Source: Azospirillum oryzae (GTDB lineage Bacteria; Pseudomonadota; Alphaproteobacteria; Azospirillales; Azospirillaceae). From it: a stretch of DNA of 64,000 nucleotides. Each line of letters begins with the position of its first letter. The stretch's first letter is position 1. Where the stretch lies: contig NZ_FXAK01000002.1 in assembly GCF_900177515.1 (NCBI RefSeq), forward strand, positions 538,001 through 602,000. The letters run 5' to 3'. Shown here in pieces: positions 1 to 8,297 of this stretch. A program made the translations under genes and the position numbers. Under the pieces are notes generated by a model. That model worked only from the letters and a program-made list of their open reading frames with translations, searched no databases and was not told the DNA's origin.

Positions 1-401
1 GATTGCCGTTCCGGATTCGCCTGGTCGTTCTCTTGCGCCGGCGACGTCCCAGCCCCCCGGGTCCGTCGCAACCGCCACGCCCTCATCATTACATGGTCGT
101 AAGAAAAGCGGCGGCGACCAATTTGTGCTGAATTGTAGCGCAGTGCGACGGCCTGTCGCACTCGGCAACAGTTCGCATAGCGAGACCGAGCAGTCCATAA
201 GGGTTTTTCCTTGGATTACCTCCGCGACAGCTTGGCCGTCGCCGCAACGCGGCCGGATTTACCCGCGCAACTTTATAATGCGGGCAGGAAATCTCCGTAC
301 GGCCCGAGCCGCCTTCAGCGCCTCGCGACGCCCCTTGCGCTTTGCGCGGCGACGCGACAGTTTGGGCGCAGGTTACACCGCGAACATGGGAGAAGCAGAG
401 G
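1..401. other. Intergenic stretch at the window start
   Basis: I find no convincing gene here. The open frames on both strands are arginine-rich or proline-rich shadows without family features. One perfect hairpin is visible at 143-161 (GTGCGAC, 5-nt loop, GTCGCAC). A GGGAG-like ribosome binding site at the right edge serves the GTG start of the next gene. The promoter of that gene must lie in this stretch, but I cannot place it with confidence. Confidence 0.5.
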
Positions 402-806
402 GTGAGCAACATCGGCATCGTGCTCGGACGGTTCCACCGCAAAGAGGTGGAAGAGATGCTGGACGAGGCGCGCACCGTCGCCGCCCGCCGCGGCCTCGGC
501 ATCGTCGCGGAGGTCTGGGTTCCCGGCTCGATGGAGAAGCCGCTGGCGATCAAGCGCCTCTTGATGCGCGACGACGTCGCCGGCGCCGTGGCGCTGGGCA
601 TCATCGAGCGGGGCGAGACCGAGCACGGCAACGTCATGGGCCATGCCGTCATCTCCAGCCTGATCGACCTGCAGCTGCAGTTCATGAAGCCGGTCGGCGT
701 CGGCATCCTCGGGCCGGGCATCAACCCGTCGCAGATCCCGCCGCGCATCCGCCCCTACGCCGCCGCCGCGGTGGACGCCTGCGCCGACCTGATCGAGCAG
801 GGATAA
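402..806 (+). CDS. ribH: Lumazine synthase family protein, archaeal-like (RibH type)
   Basis: This 134-aa protein belongs to the 6,7-dimethyl-8-ribityllumazine synthase family, which joins a ribityl-aminouracil to dihydroxybutanone phosphate in riboflavin synthesis. Family hallmarks run in order: GIVLGRF near the N-terminus, VPGSMEKPLAIKRLL, the catalytic-loop segment RGETEHGNVMGH, and GVGILGPGIN. By memory, the sequence resembles methanogen lumazine synthases (VPGxxxxPLAxKxLL, GETEHD, GISGPGM) more than the usual proteobacterial RibH. The frame is open upstream to 342, but a GTG at 402 behind a purine-rich GGGAGAAGCAGAG gives the natural N-terminus VSNIGIVLG. No other riboflavin gene is nearby, so the enzyme may be a second copy or may have another role. 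The family call is firm; the physiological role is inferred. Confidence 0.85.
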   Translation: MSNIGIVLGRFHRKEVEEMLDEARTVAARRGLGIVAEVWVPGSMEKPLAIKRLLMRDDVAGAVALGIIERGETEHGNVMGHAVISSLIDLQLQFMKPVGVGILGPGINPSQIPPRIRPYAAAAVDACADLIEQG

Positions 807-824
807 AAATCCTTCGCAGAAGAC

Positions 825-849
825 GGCGGACCGGCCGCTCCGGTCCGCC
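825..849. terminator. Perfect 10-bp hairpin after the ribH-like gene
   Basis: GGCGGACCGG, a 5-nt loop and CCGGTCCGCC form a perfect stem 19 bases after the stop codon. No T-tract follows on the plus strand. It may be a weak or Rho-assisted terminator or a transcript-stabilising hairpin. Confidence 0.5.
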
Positions 850-1030
850 CACTCTGCCGGGCCGAACGCCGTCACCAGCCATTCACACCGCCAATATCGC
901 ACATAACAACTATCGATTTCAGGAATAGGGCAAGGACCTCTACATCAAGGTGCACAACAGCGGGGCGCCGCGCCGAACCGAAAGGCGGCACAGCGGTCCG
1001 CAGAAGAAATCACCGATGTTGGAGACACTT

Positions 1031-1393
1031 ATGTCCATTCGCAAAACCGCCGCCACCGCCCTGTTCTCGGCCGTCCTCCTGGCCTCGGGCGCGTCCTTCG
1101 CGGCGTCCTCCACCGGCAGCGCTTCCTTCGCCGACCAGTTGAGCGAAGCCCGCGCCGCCCTGCAGCAGACCCTGCCCGGCGGCGTCGGCCGCACCGAGGT
1201 CCTGCAGGTGGAGCGTGACCTGTCCATCGCCCAGGATCTGAACCGCCAGGGCAAGACCGCGCAGGCGCAGAGCTATCTGAACCACGCCCGCGGCACGCTC
1301 GACCTGCCCTTCCGCGACGGCGAGGCGCCGGTGGCGTCGAACCAGGGCGGTTTCACCACCGCCAGCGGCGACTACGGCAGCATCTATCGCTGA
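1031..1393 (+). CDS. Small secreted protein, alanine-rich, unknown function
   Basis: This 120-aa protein begins with a Sec signal peptide: SIRKTA, a hydrophobic stretch LFSAVLLASGAS, and a likely cut at FAASS. The mature part has helical, charged segments (QVERDLSIAQDLNRQGKTAQA, a short stretch recalling periplasmic helical proteins) and a Gly/Ser-rich C-terminus ending DYGSIYR. The start at 1031 has TTGGAGAC just upstream; an earlier in-frame start at 950 would add a non-signal N-terminus. I do not recognise a family. The gene ends 11 bp from a convergent LysR gene. Confidence 0.7.
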   Translation: MSIRKTAATALFSAVLLASGASFAASSTGSASFADQLSEARAALQQTLPGGVGRTEVLQVERDLSIAQDLNRQGKTAQAQSYLNHARGTLDLPFRDGEAPVASNQGGFTTASGDYGSIYR

Positions 1394-1404
1394 CCCACCT
1401 GTCG

Positions 1405-2409
1405 CTAACTGGCCAACCGCCCAGGCGACAGGGTCTGTCCGGTCATCCGCTGCGCCGCCTCGGCAACGAGGCGGCGCAGCCATGTGTGGGAGGCACGGGC
1501 CGTCACCTGCCGGTGCCACAGGCCCTGGATTTGAACCGCTTCCAGCGGACATGGCAGGTCGCGCACCGCCACCCCGGCCAGCCGGTGCAGCGATAGAGCC
1601 ACCCGGTGCGGCAGCAGCGTCACCAGATCGGACTGCATGACGATCGGCAGCACCGCCGAATAATAGGGCACCGTCAACGCCACCCGCAGACGCAGGCCTC
1701 GCTCCTCAAGGCTGCGGCGCAGGGCCAGATGGCTGCGCGTCATCACCTGCCGGCGCAACCCGTGGCTCAGCAGATAGCCGTCGGACGATCCGTCATCCTC
1801 CTGGCCGGTCTGGGAAATCAGGATGTGCGGCGCCTCGGCCAGCCGTTCCAGGCTCATCGGCCCGGACGCCAGCGGGTGGTCCCAGCGGGCGACCAGCGAC
1901 ACCGACTCCGCCCACAGCGGCATGGCATCCAGCCGTTCCGGGATGGTATCGAAGAAGCCGATGGCCATGTCGCATTCGCCGTTGTCGAGGAAATGCATCA
2001 GGTCCAGCGTGTTGGCCGGAAGCACACGCAGGCGCACGCCGGGCGCGCGGTCGCGCAGCAACTCGGTCAGCGGCGGCAGCAGGGTCGAGCCGATATAGTC
2101 GCCGGCCGCCAGCGCGAAGGACAGCTCCGCCGTCGCCGGGTCGAACCAGGACGGCTCCAGCGCGTCCTTGATCTGCGCCAGCGCCTGCTGCACCGGGCCG
2201 GCGATCTCCAGCGCGCGGGCGGTCGGCTGCATGCCGGCGGGGGTGCGGATGAACAGCTGGTCCTTCAACAGCAGCCGCAGGCGTGACAGCGCGTTGCTGA
2301 CCGCCGGCTGGGTCAGGCCGACGCGCCGGCCGGCACGGGTGACGTTACGCTCCTCCATCAGGGCGTCGAACACCACCAGCAGGTTCATGTCCAGTGCGGC
2401 CAGATTCAT
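1405..2409 (-). CDS. LysR family transcriptional regulator (NodD/NahR-like)
   Basis: This 334-aa protein has an N-terminal winged helix (residues about 5-65: MNLLVVFDALMEERNVTRAG, then TQPAVSNALSRLR and DQLFIRT), followed by a periplasmic-binding-like effector domain of about 210 residues. The DLNLL-type opening and QPAVSNALSRLR helix resemble the NodD/NahR/LinR branch of LysR proteins. The effector is not predictable. It lies 29 bp downstream of, and on the same strand as, a hybrid sensor kinase gene and may be co-transcribed with it. It converges with the small secreted protein gene. Confidence 0.9.
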   Translation of the reverse strand: MNLAALDMNLLVVFDALMEERNVTRAGRRVGLTQPAVSNALSRLRLLLKDQLFIRTPAGMQPTARALEIAGPVQQALAQIKDALEPSWFDPATAELSFALAAGDYIGSTLLPPLTELLRDRAPGVRLRVLPANTLDLMHFLDNGECDMAIGFFDTIPERLDAMPLWAESVSLVARWDHPLASGPMSLERLAEAPHILISQTGQEDDGSSDGYLLSHGLRRQVMTRSHLALRRSLEERGLRLRVALTVPYYSAVLPIVMQSDLVTLLPHRVALSLHRLAGVAVRDLPCPLEAVQIQGLWHRQVTARASHTWLRRLVAEAAQRMTGQTLSPGRLAS

Positions 2410-2438
2410 GATGCGGCGTTCATCTCACGGCATTCCTG

Positions 2439-4922
2439 TCACTGACCACCCAGCAGCTCACCCAGCGCGTGGCTCAGCTGGCGCGGGGTCACCGGCTTGT
2501 GGATGATGCCCAGCCCATGGGCGGCGGCGTCGCGTTCACAGTCGGGGCCGGTCTCGCCGGTCAGGATCAGGCCGGGAATGGGCCCAGGGGAAGGGGACTT
2601 GCCGGGATCGTCGTACAGCGCGCGGATGCGGGCGACCGCGTCGGTCCCGAACTGCCCTTCGCGCAGGCGGTAGTCGGCGACGATCAGGTCGGGGCGCCGG
2701 CCGGCGCGGCTCAGCCCCTCCACCGCCTTCTGGGCGGAGCCGGCGACCAGCACCTCGTACCCCCATTCGCGGAAGATCGTCTCCAGCCCCAAGAGAACGA
2801 TGGCGTCGTCGTCGACCACCACGGCGAAGCGCCCGCGCCCGGCGGTCGCCGCCTCCGCCGCGGTCACCGGCGCCTCGATGCTGCGGCCCATCGGCAGGGC
2901 GATGACGAAGCTGGTCCCCTGCCCCGGCCTGGACTGGACGTCCACCGGATGGTTCAGCAGCTGCGACAGCCGCCGCACGATGGCCAGCCCCAGCCCCAGG
3001 CCGCGGTTGCGGTCGCGCTCCGGGTTGCCGACCTGATGGAACTCCTCCCAGATGCGCTCCAGATGGTCGGGCGGGATGCCGATGCCGGTGTCGCGCACCT
3101 CGATCAGCAGCCGCCCGCCGGCCCGGCGGCATTCGATGTCGATCCGCCCGCTCTCGGTGTAGCGCAGGGCGTTCTCCACCAGATTGCGCACCATGCGGGT
3201 CAGCAGCGTGCGGTCGGTGCGGGCGGCGGCCTTGCAGGAGGACACATGCAGCTCCAGCCCCTTCGCCGCCGCCACCGGCCGGTACGACGCGGCGATGTGG
3301 TCGAACAGCGGGGTGACCGACACATTCTCGATGTTCGGCTGGACCACGCCGGCATCCAGCCGCGACATGTCGAGCAGGCTGTCCAGCAGCTCTTTCAGCG
3401 CGTCCAGCCCGCGGCCCAGATGCATCAGCGCGTTGGCGCCCTGGCTGCCCTGCACATGCGGCTTCAGCACGTCGACGAACAGCAGCAGCGCCTGCAGCGG
3501 CTGGCGCAGATCGTGGCTGGCCGCGGCCAGGAACTTGCCCTTGGCGAGGTCCGCCGCCTCCGCCGTTTCCTTGGCCTGCAGCAATGCCTGCTGCGCCTGC
3601 CGCCGGGCGGTGATGTCGCGGAAATACACCGAAAGGCCGTCGGGGCTGGGATAGATGTTGACCTCCACCCAATGGCCCAGCACGGGAGACACCACCTCGA
3701 TGGCCATCTCCCGCCCTTCGCGCGCCGCCTGCTTTTGCGCCTCCAGCGACTCGCTCCCCAACGTTTTGGGAAACACTTCCCAGAGGCGGCGACCCAGCAT
3801 CGTGTCGCGCGACCGGCCCCAGAGCTGTTCCGCCTTGCGGTTGATGTAGGTGAAGCGCCAGTCGTGATCGACGGCATAGAAGGCGTCGCTGATGCTCTCC
3901 AGGATCTTCACCGCCCGCTCGTGCGAGGCGCGGGCCTCCTCCTCCGCCCGCTTGCGCGTGGTGATGTCGCGGAAGAAGCAGCCCACCCCCTCCGGCGTCG
4001 GCAGGAAACGGATCTCCAGCCACAGGGTGGTGCCTTCGCCGTCGAAGCGCTTTTCGACGCCGGTCGGCTGGCGCTCCATCATCGTCTTTCGGCACAGCGC
4101 TTCCAGGTCGGAACCGGCGAGCTGCGGCCACACCTCCCACAGGCGGCGGCCGCGCATCGCCGACAGCGACTGGTGGTCGAGCTGCTCGGCGCGGCGGTTC
4201 TGGTAGATGACGCGATAGTCGCAGTCCAGCGCCACCAGCGCCTCGTCGATGCTGTCCAGGATGTCGGTCGCGCGCCGGCGCGCGTCGGCGATGGCCTCCT
4301 CCATCCGCCGCTCGTCGGAGCGGTCGTGCAGGATCCACAGGAAACCCTCCTCGTCGCCCTGCAGCGGCAGGATGGTCAGCGCGCCCCAGACGACGAATCC
4401 GTCCCGGTGGCAAAAGGCACGCTCCTCCTGGATGCGGCCCTCGGCCAGCGCGCGCACCCGCAGCGCGTCGGGCACGCCGGCGGCGACCTCTTCCGGCGGA
4501 AACAGGATATCGACCGGCTGGCCCCGCGCCTCATCCTCCGTCCAGCCCAGGATGCGGACGGCGCCGGGGTTCCAGCTGGTCACCCGGCCGTTCGGCGACA
4601 GGGTCAGGATGGCGTGGCCGATGGCGCTGTCCAGGATCGCGCGCAGCCGCCGTTCGCTGTCGGCATGGGCGGCGCGGCTGTGTTCCAGCGCGTTGAAGGC
4701 GGTGCGCAGGTCCTCGTTCAGCGCGGTGACCGTCAGCAGGTCGTCGCAGCCGCTGCAGGCGGTGGACAGCGCGGTCTGCAGCCGGGCGTTCTCCCGCTCC
4801 AGCTCCTCCAGCCGCGCCAGCAGCGTCGCATCGGGACCCGAATCCGGTTGGCCATGCCGGTCACGCCCGCCTTTTATTCGGTTATCGGCGGACTCGTTCG
4901 GAACGGACTGCTGCTTGGTCAT
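2439..4922 (-). CDS. Cytoplasmic hybrid sensor histidine kinase with three PAS domains and a receiver
   Basis: This 827-aa protein has a short coiled coil at residues 34-60 and no membrane segment or signal, so the sensor is probably cytoplasmic. Three PAS domains follow at about 88-205, 218-325 and 335-445, with PAC-type ends such as FFRDITTRKRAE and YFRDITARRQAQ. The phospho-acceptor His470 sits in ASHDLRQPLQALL, a variant H-box also found in NahK-type kinases. The ATPase domain shows NLVENALRYTESG (N-box), DTGIGIPPD and GLGLGLAIVRR. A C-terminal receiver has VVVDDDA, phospho-acceptor Asp in IVADYRL, and the conserved Lys in IIHKPVTP. A 15-bp palindrome lies just upstream. Signal and target are unknown; the co-oriented LysR gene downstream may be linked. 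Confidence 0.93.
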   Translation of the reverse strand: MTKQQSVPNESADNRIKGGRDRHGQPDSGPDATLLARLEELERENARLQTALSTACSGCDDLLTVTALNEDLRTAFNALEHSRAAHADSERRLRAILDSAIGHAILTLSPNGRVTSWNPGAVRILGWTEDEARGQPVDILFPPEEVAAGVPDALRVRALAEGRIQEERAFCHRDGFVVWGALTILPLQGDEEGFLWILHDRSDERRMEEAIADARRRATDILDSIDEALVALDCDYRVIYQNRRAEQLDHQSLSAMRGRRLWEVWPQLAGSDLEALCRKTMMERQPTGVEKRFDGEGTTLWLEIRFLPTPEGVGCFFRDITTRKRAEEEARASHERAVKILESISDAFYAVDHDWRFTYINRKAEQLWGRSRDTMLGRRLWEVFPKTLGSESLEAQKQAAREGREMAIEVVSPVLGHWVEVNIYPSPDGLSVYFRDITARRQAQQALLQAKETAEAADLAKGKFLAAASHDLRQPLQALLLFVDVLKPHVQGSQGANALMHLGRGLDALKELLDSLLDMSRLDAGVVQPNIENVSVTPLFDHIAASYRPVAAAKGLELHVSSCKAAARTDRTLLTRMVRNLVENALRYTESGRIDIECRRAGGRLLIEVRDTGIGIPPDHLERIWEEFHQVGNPERDRNRGLGLGLAIVRRLSQLLNHPVDVQSRPGQGTSFVIALPMGRSIEAPVTAAEAATAGRGRFAVVVDDDAIVLLGLETIFREWGYEVLVAGSAQKAVEGLSRAGRRPDLIVADYRLREGQFGTDAVARIRALYDDPGKSPSPGPIPGLILTGETGPDCERDAAAHGLGIIHKPVTPRQLSHALGELLGGQ

Positions 4923-4944
4923 AGGCGCCCAAGAAAAACGAAAG

Positions 4945-4959
4945 TCTCATTGAATGAGA
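4945..4959. promoter_or_regulatory. 15-bp perfect palindrome upstream of the PAS hybrid kinase
   Basis: TCTCATTGAATGAGA is perfectly symmetric around its central base and lies 23 bp before the kinase start, in a relatively AT-rich stretch between two minus-strand genes. This is a plausible operator or promoter-proximal site. No binding protein is indicated by the sequence. Confidence 0.35.
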
Positions 4960-5042
4960 GTGCGCAATGACTAAAGCCTCTGTAAACCATCCAAAAGCAA
5001 TATTCCGCATGATGGTCAGAGTGCGAAATTTAATCGATGTTG

Positions 5043-5996
5043 TTACCGCATATCGGTGATCGACTTCACCATCGCCCGCACGCCCGCATCGAGCACTTTA
5101 TCACGCCGCAACACCAACCCCAGCTTGCGGATCAAGGGCGGCATCAGCGGCTGAACTGCGAAGCGGTCGCAATCCTGCGGACTCCCGACGGTGACCGACG
5201 GCAGGATCGACCGGCCCAGCCCGGCGGCGACGAGGTTCTTGATCGCCTCCACATTGCCCAGTTCCATCGCCGGGCGCGGCTGGATGCCGCCCGCCATGAA
5301 CCAGCCGTCGATCACCGCGCGCATGGTCCCGCCGCGCTCGTACAGGATCAGCGTCTGGTCGGCCAGCGCCGCCGGGGCCACTCCCGCTGCCGGATCCTGA
5401 GCGCCGCCGCAAGGGTCGCCGCAGGGGTCGCTATTGGGGCCACCTCTGGGACCGACACAGACCAGCTCCTCGGCACAGACCGCTTCGATGGACAGGCCGG
5501 GGCGGCCGGCCGGCAGCGTGACCAGCGCCAGATCGAGCGATCCGCCCTCCACCGCGTCCAGGATGTCCGGCGTGTTGCCGGTGACGACGATGATCTCCAG
5601 CCCCGGATGGGCGCTGCGCAGCGCCGTCAGGATCGGCGGCAGGCGATAGATGCAGGCGGTGGCGCCTGTGCCGATGCGCACGCGCCCGACCTGCCCGGCG
5701 CGGTGGCGACCCATGGCGACAGTCGCCGCCTCCATCTCCTCTCGGAGGCGGCGGATGAAGGGCAGCAGGTCGCGCCCGGCCGCGGTCGGCAGGGCCCGCT
5801 TGCCCACCCGCTCCACCAGCCGCACGCCGAAGCGCTCCTCCAGATTGCGGATCTGCATGCTGACCGCCGGCTGGGTCAGGCCGAGCCGGCCGGCCGCCTC
5901 GGTGAAGCCGCCATGCTCGACGACGGTGGCGAAGGTGATGAGCTGGTCGAGGTTCAGGCCACGCATACCCACAGTCTTCCTTATGATTCCGATCAA
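5043..5996 (-). CDS. LysR family transcriptional regulator (CysB/CbbR-like branch)
   Basis: This 317-aa protein has an N-terminal helix-turn-helix at about residues 15-75 (LITFATVVEHGGFTEAAGRL, then TQPAVSMQIRNLEERFG), followed by a substrate-binding-like effector domain. The linker around residues 195-215 is a Gly/Asp/Pro-rich insert (NSDPCGDPCGGAQDP) not typical of the family. The gene is divergent from an MFS transporter with only 45 bp between starts, so it most likely controls that transporter and itself. The inducer is unknown. Confidence 0.9.
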   Translation of the reverse strand: MIGIIRKTVGMRGLNLDQLITFATVVEHGGFTEAAGRLGLTQPAVSMQIRNLEERFGVRLVERVGKRALPTAAGRDLLPFIRRLREEMEAATVAMGRHRAGQVGRVRIGTGATACIYRLPPILTALRSAHPGLEIIVVTGNTPDILDAVEGGSLDLALVTLPAGRPGLSIEAVCAEELVCVGPRGGPNSDPCGDPCGGAQDPAAGVAPAALADQTLILYERGGTMRAVIDGWFMAGGIQPRPAMELGNVEAIKNLVAAGLGRSILPSVTVGSPQDCDRFAVQPLMPPLIRKLGLVLRRDKVLDAGVRAMVKSITDMR

Positions 5997-6041
5997 ATCA
6001 ATAAATTTGCCTTTTTATCGGCCCTCCGCGACGGTGTGCCC
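5997..6041. promoter_or_regulatory. Compact divergent promoter region, LysR / MFS
   Basis: These 45 bp between divergent starts are AT-rich (TTATGATTCCGATCAAATCAA) compared with the flanking genes. They must carry overlapping promoters and the LysR binding site. I cannot assign -35/-10 boxes with confidence. Confidence 0.4.
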
Positions 6042-7283
6042 ATGACGACCGCCGCCATTCCCGCTCCCGCCGCCCGCCAAAGCTGGCTTCTGCTGCTGTG
6101 CGCCAGCCGCTTCGCCACCTCGCTGTCCTTCATGGTCTATGCCGGCGCGCTGGGTCCGGCGATGCAGGCCTGGGGCATGTCGGCGGGGGAGGCCGGGTCG
6201 ATCCAGACCGCCTTCAACGTCGGCTATGCCCTGTCGCTGGTCGGGTCCTCCTGGTTCGCCGACAGCCTGGGCGCCAAGCGCGTCTTCCTGTGGGCAGGCT
6301 GGGCGACAGCGCTGACCGGCCTCGCCTTCGCCTTCTTCGCCCGCTCGGCGGAAAGCGGGCTGCTGCTGTTCGCGCTGGTTGGGCTGACCCAGGGCGGCAC
6401 CTACGCCCCCTCCATCATGCTGGTGGCGCAGGGCGTGCCGCCGGCGCGGCGCGGGGCGGCGGTGGGCTGGCTGCTGGCGGCGGGGTCGCTGGGATATTTC
6501 GGCTCCATCGCGCTCGCCGCCGGCCTGTCGGAGCGCTTCGGTTACGAGGCCGCCTTCATCGCCTGCGGGCTTGGGCCGCTGCTGGCGGCACTGCTCGGCA
6601 CGGCGGGACTGCGTGGCCGGGCCAATCTGGTGGCCGGCGGCGGAGCGCGGCGGCTGCGCGGCGCCTTCCGTTTCCTGGCCGACCGCCGCTCCCTGCTGCT
6701 GACCGTGGGCTACACCACCCATTGCTGGGAGCTGCTGGGCATGTGGGCGTGGCTGCCCGCCTTCCTGACCGCCAGCCTCGCCGGTTCCGGCGGCGCCGGG
6801 GTTCGCGGGCTGTGGATCGCCGCGGCCATCCACATCTCCGGCTTCCTGTCCTCGCTGCTGATGGGGCGCGCGTCCGACCGGCTGGGCCGGCGAGCGGTGC
6901 TGATCGCGATGGGCGTGCTGGGCGCGGCCTGTTCCTTCACCATCGGCTGGATGGACGCCATGCCCCTGGCACTGGTGCTGGCGGTGGCGGCGCTCTACGG
7001 CTTTTCGGCGCTGGGCGATTCGCCGGTGCTGTCCACGGCGATGACGGAATCGGTCGAGCCGGGCAGCCTGGGTGCGGCGCTCGCCGTGCGCTCCATCCTC
7101 GGCTTCGGCGCCGGCGGTGCCGCACCGCTGGCGGTCGGTCTGGTGCTCGACCATGCCGGCGGCGCGGCGGAAGCCATGGGCGGTTCCGGCTGGGGCTGGG
7201 GGTTCGCGCTTCTCGGCGTCGGCGGCGGGTTGGCGACCGTCTGCGCCCTTCTTCTTCCCGCCGACCGTCCTCAACGGAGCTGA
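6042..7283 (+). CDS. Major facilitator superfamily transporter
   Basis: This 413-aa protein has alternating hydrophobic segments consistent with 12 membrane helices. The segment GRASDRLGRRAVLI in the middle matches the MFS loop signature (GxxxDRxGRR) at the start of the second half. Two six-helix halves are visible, separated by a charged segment with RRLRGAFRFLADRRS. The frame is open far upstream, but ATG 6042 gives a short cytoplasmic N-terminus and leaves room for the divergent LysR promoter. The substrate cannot be read from sequence. The GNAT acetyltransferase gene starts 5 bp after its stop, so the two are one transcription unit. Confidence 0.9.
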   Translation: MTTAAIPAPAARQSWLLLLCASRFATSLSFMVYAGALGPAMQAWGMSAGEAGSIQTAFNVGYALSLVGSSWFADSLGAKRVFLWAGWATALTGLAFAFFARSAESGLLLFALVGLTQGGTYAPSIMLVAQGVPPARRGAAVGWLLAAGSLGYFGSIALAAGLSERFGYEAAFIACGLGPLLAALLGTAGLRGRANLVAGGGARRLRGAFRFLADRRSLLLTVGYTTHCWELLGMWAWLPAFLTASLAGSGGAGVRGLWIAAAIHISGFLSSLLMGRASDRLGRRAVLIAMGVLGAACSFTIGWMDAMPLALVLAVAALYGFSALGDSPVLSTAMTESVEPGSLGAALAVRSILGFGAGGAAPLAVGLVLDHAGGAAEAMGGSGWGWGFALLGVGGGLATVCALLLPADRPQRS

Positions 7284-7288
7284 GTCCA

Positions 7289-7834
7289 ATGTCTGCCATC
7301 ACGGTGCGGGCGTCCGCCGACGCCGACATTCCCGCCATCACCGCGCTCTATGCCCACCATGTCCTGCACGGCACAGCCTCTTTCGAGGAGGTCCCGCCGG
7401 ACGAGGCGGAGATCGCCCGCCGCCGCGCCGACATCCTGGCCCGCGGCCTGCCCTATCTGGTGGCGGAGTGCGAAGGGCGGCTGGCCGGCTACGCCTATGC
7501 CGGGCCGTACCGCACGCGCAGCGCCTACCGCTTCACGCTGGAGAACTCGGTCTATGTCGCGGACGGCATGGGCCGTCGCGGCATCGGCCGGGCGCTGATG
7601 ATCCCGCTGCTGGAGATGTGCGAGGCGGCGGGCTACCGCCGGATGATCGCGGCGATCGGCGACAGCGCCAACCACGGCTCGATCGGCCTGCACAGCGCCT
7701 GCGGCTTCCGTCACGTCGGCATCCTGCCGTCGGTGGGCTTCAAGTTCGGCCGCTGGCTCGACGGCGTGCTGATGGAGCGCCCGCTGGGCGAGGGAAGCGA
7801 CAGCCTGCCGGTCGAGCGGCCGGCGCAGCCTTGA
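7289..7834 (+). CDS. GNAT N-acetyltransferase, phosphinothricin acetyltransferase-like
   Basis: This 181-aa GNAT enzyme transfers acetyl from acetyl-CoA to an amine. Acetyl-CoA binding is shown by VYVADGMGRRGIGRAL (R/Q-x-x-G-x-G/A loop) at about residues 88-104. The N-terminus ITVRASADADIPAITALYAHHV and the C-terminal HSACGFRHVGILPSVGFKFGRW are characteristic of the Pat/Bar-like subgroup, whose members acetylate phosphinothricin or methionine sulfoximine. A clear ACGGAGC ribosome site lies ahead of ATG 7289, 5 bp after the transporter stop. Pairing with an exporter suggests detoxification of an amino-acid analogue; this is inference. Confidence 0.88.
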   Translation: MSAITVRASADADIPAITALYAHHVLHGTASFEEVPPDEAEIARRRADILARGLPYLVAECEGRLAGYAYAGPYRTRSAYRFTLENSVYVADGMGRRGIGRALMIPLLEMCEAAGYRRMIAAIGDSANHGSIGLHSACGFRHVGILPSVGFKFGRWLDGVLMERPLGEGSDSLPVERPAQP

Positions 7835-7901
7835 TTATAGTGCAGCCGTGCCGCCTCGCTGATCCTGGGCGTCATCCTGATCCGGTTCTGACGCATCGGG
7901 C

Positions 7902-8156
7902 TCAGTCCGCCCCCAACAGCTCGTCCCGGTGCGGCCTGGGCGCCTTCGCCATCGGCACCGTCCGCGGCAGCTCCACCGACGGCAGTTGCCAGTCCATCGG
8001 CGGCGCCGACCCCGGCGTCGGCCGGTATTGGTCCAGCAGCGCCAGCAGGGTCAGCAGCGCCAGGGCCAGCGCCACCAGCAGCAGCCGGCGGTCCACCCCG
8101 GCCATAGGACCTTTGCCGTCGCCGGGTCCGGTGTTGTCGCGATCCAGCAGAGCCAT
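7902..8156 (-). CDS. Small single-pass membrane protein, unknown function
   Basis: This 84-aa ORF has one strongly hydrophobic helix (RRLLLVALALALLTLLALL, about residues 24-42), followed by a Pro-rich tail (PTPGSAPPMDW) and a basic stretch near the C-terminus (PMAKAPRPHRDELL). A strong GGAGGACGGAGC ribosome site precedes the ATG, which supports the gene. No family is recognised. It converges with the acetyltransferase gene and is divergent from the next LysR gene. Confidence 0.6.
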   Translation of the reverse strand: MALLDRDNTGPGDGKGPMAGVDRRLLLVALALALLTLLALLDQYRPTPGSAPPMDWQLPSVELPRTVPMAKAPRPHRDELLGAD

Positions 8157-8234
8157 GCTCCGTCCTCCCGTCCAGTCGGCCTCGTTCTCTGGAACAAGCT
8201 TGATCGATGCGGCGGATGGTCACAATGTGGCTTT

Positions 8235-8275
8235 GCCGCAGCCTGCCTTCGGCTGAGACGAAGGCAGGCTGCGGC
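8235..8275. promoter_or_regulatory. 17-bp perfect inverted repeat in the LysR leader
   Basis: GCCGCAGCCTGCCTTCG and its exact complement flank a 7-nt loop. The hairpin ends 10-22 bases before the two candidate start codons of the LysR gene at 8286/8298. No T-tract follows on either strand, so it is not a textbook terminator. In RNA it would be very stable and could affect ribosome access; in DNA it could be an operator. Confidence 0.6.
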
Positions 8276-8297
8276 TCTTGGGCTTATGAGAATCGCC

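Noticed and set aside
2469-4970. 833-codon open frame on the plus strand opposite the PAS hybrid kinase
   Set aside because: It is the His/Gln/Arg/Gly-rich shadow of a clear kinase gene. Long antisense frames are expected at this GC content.
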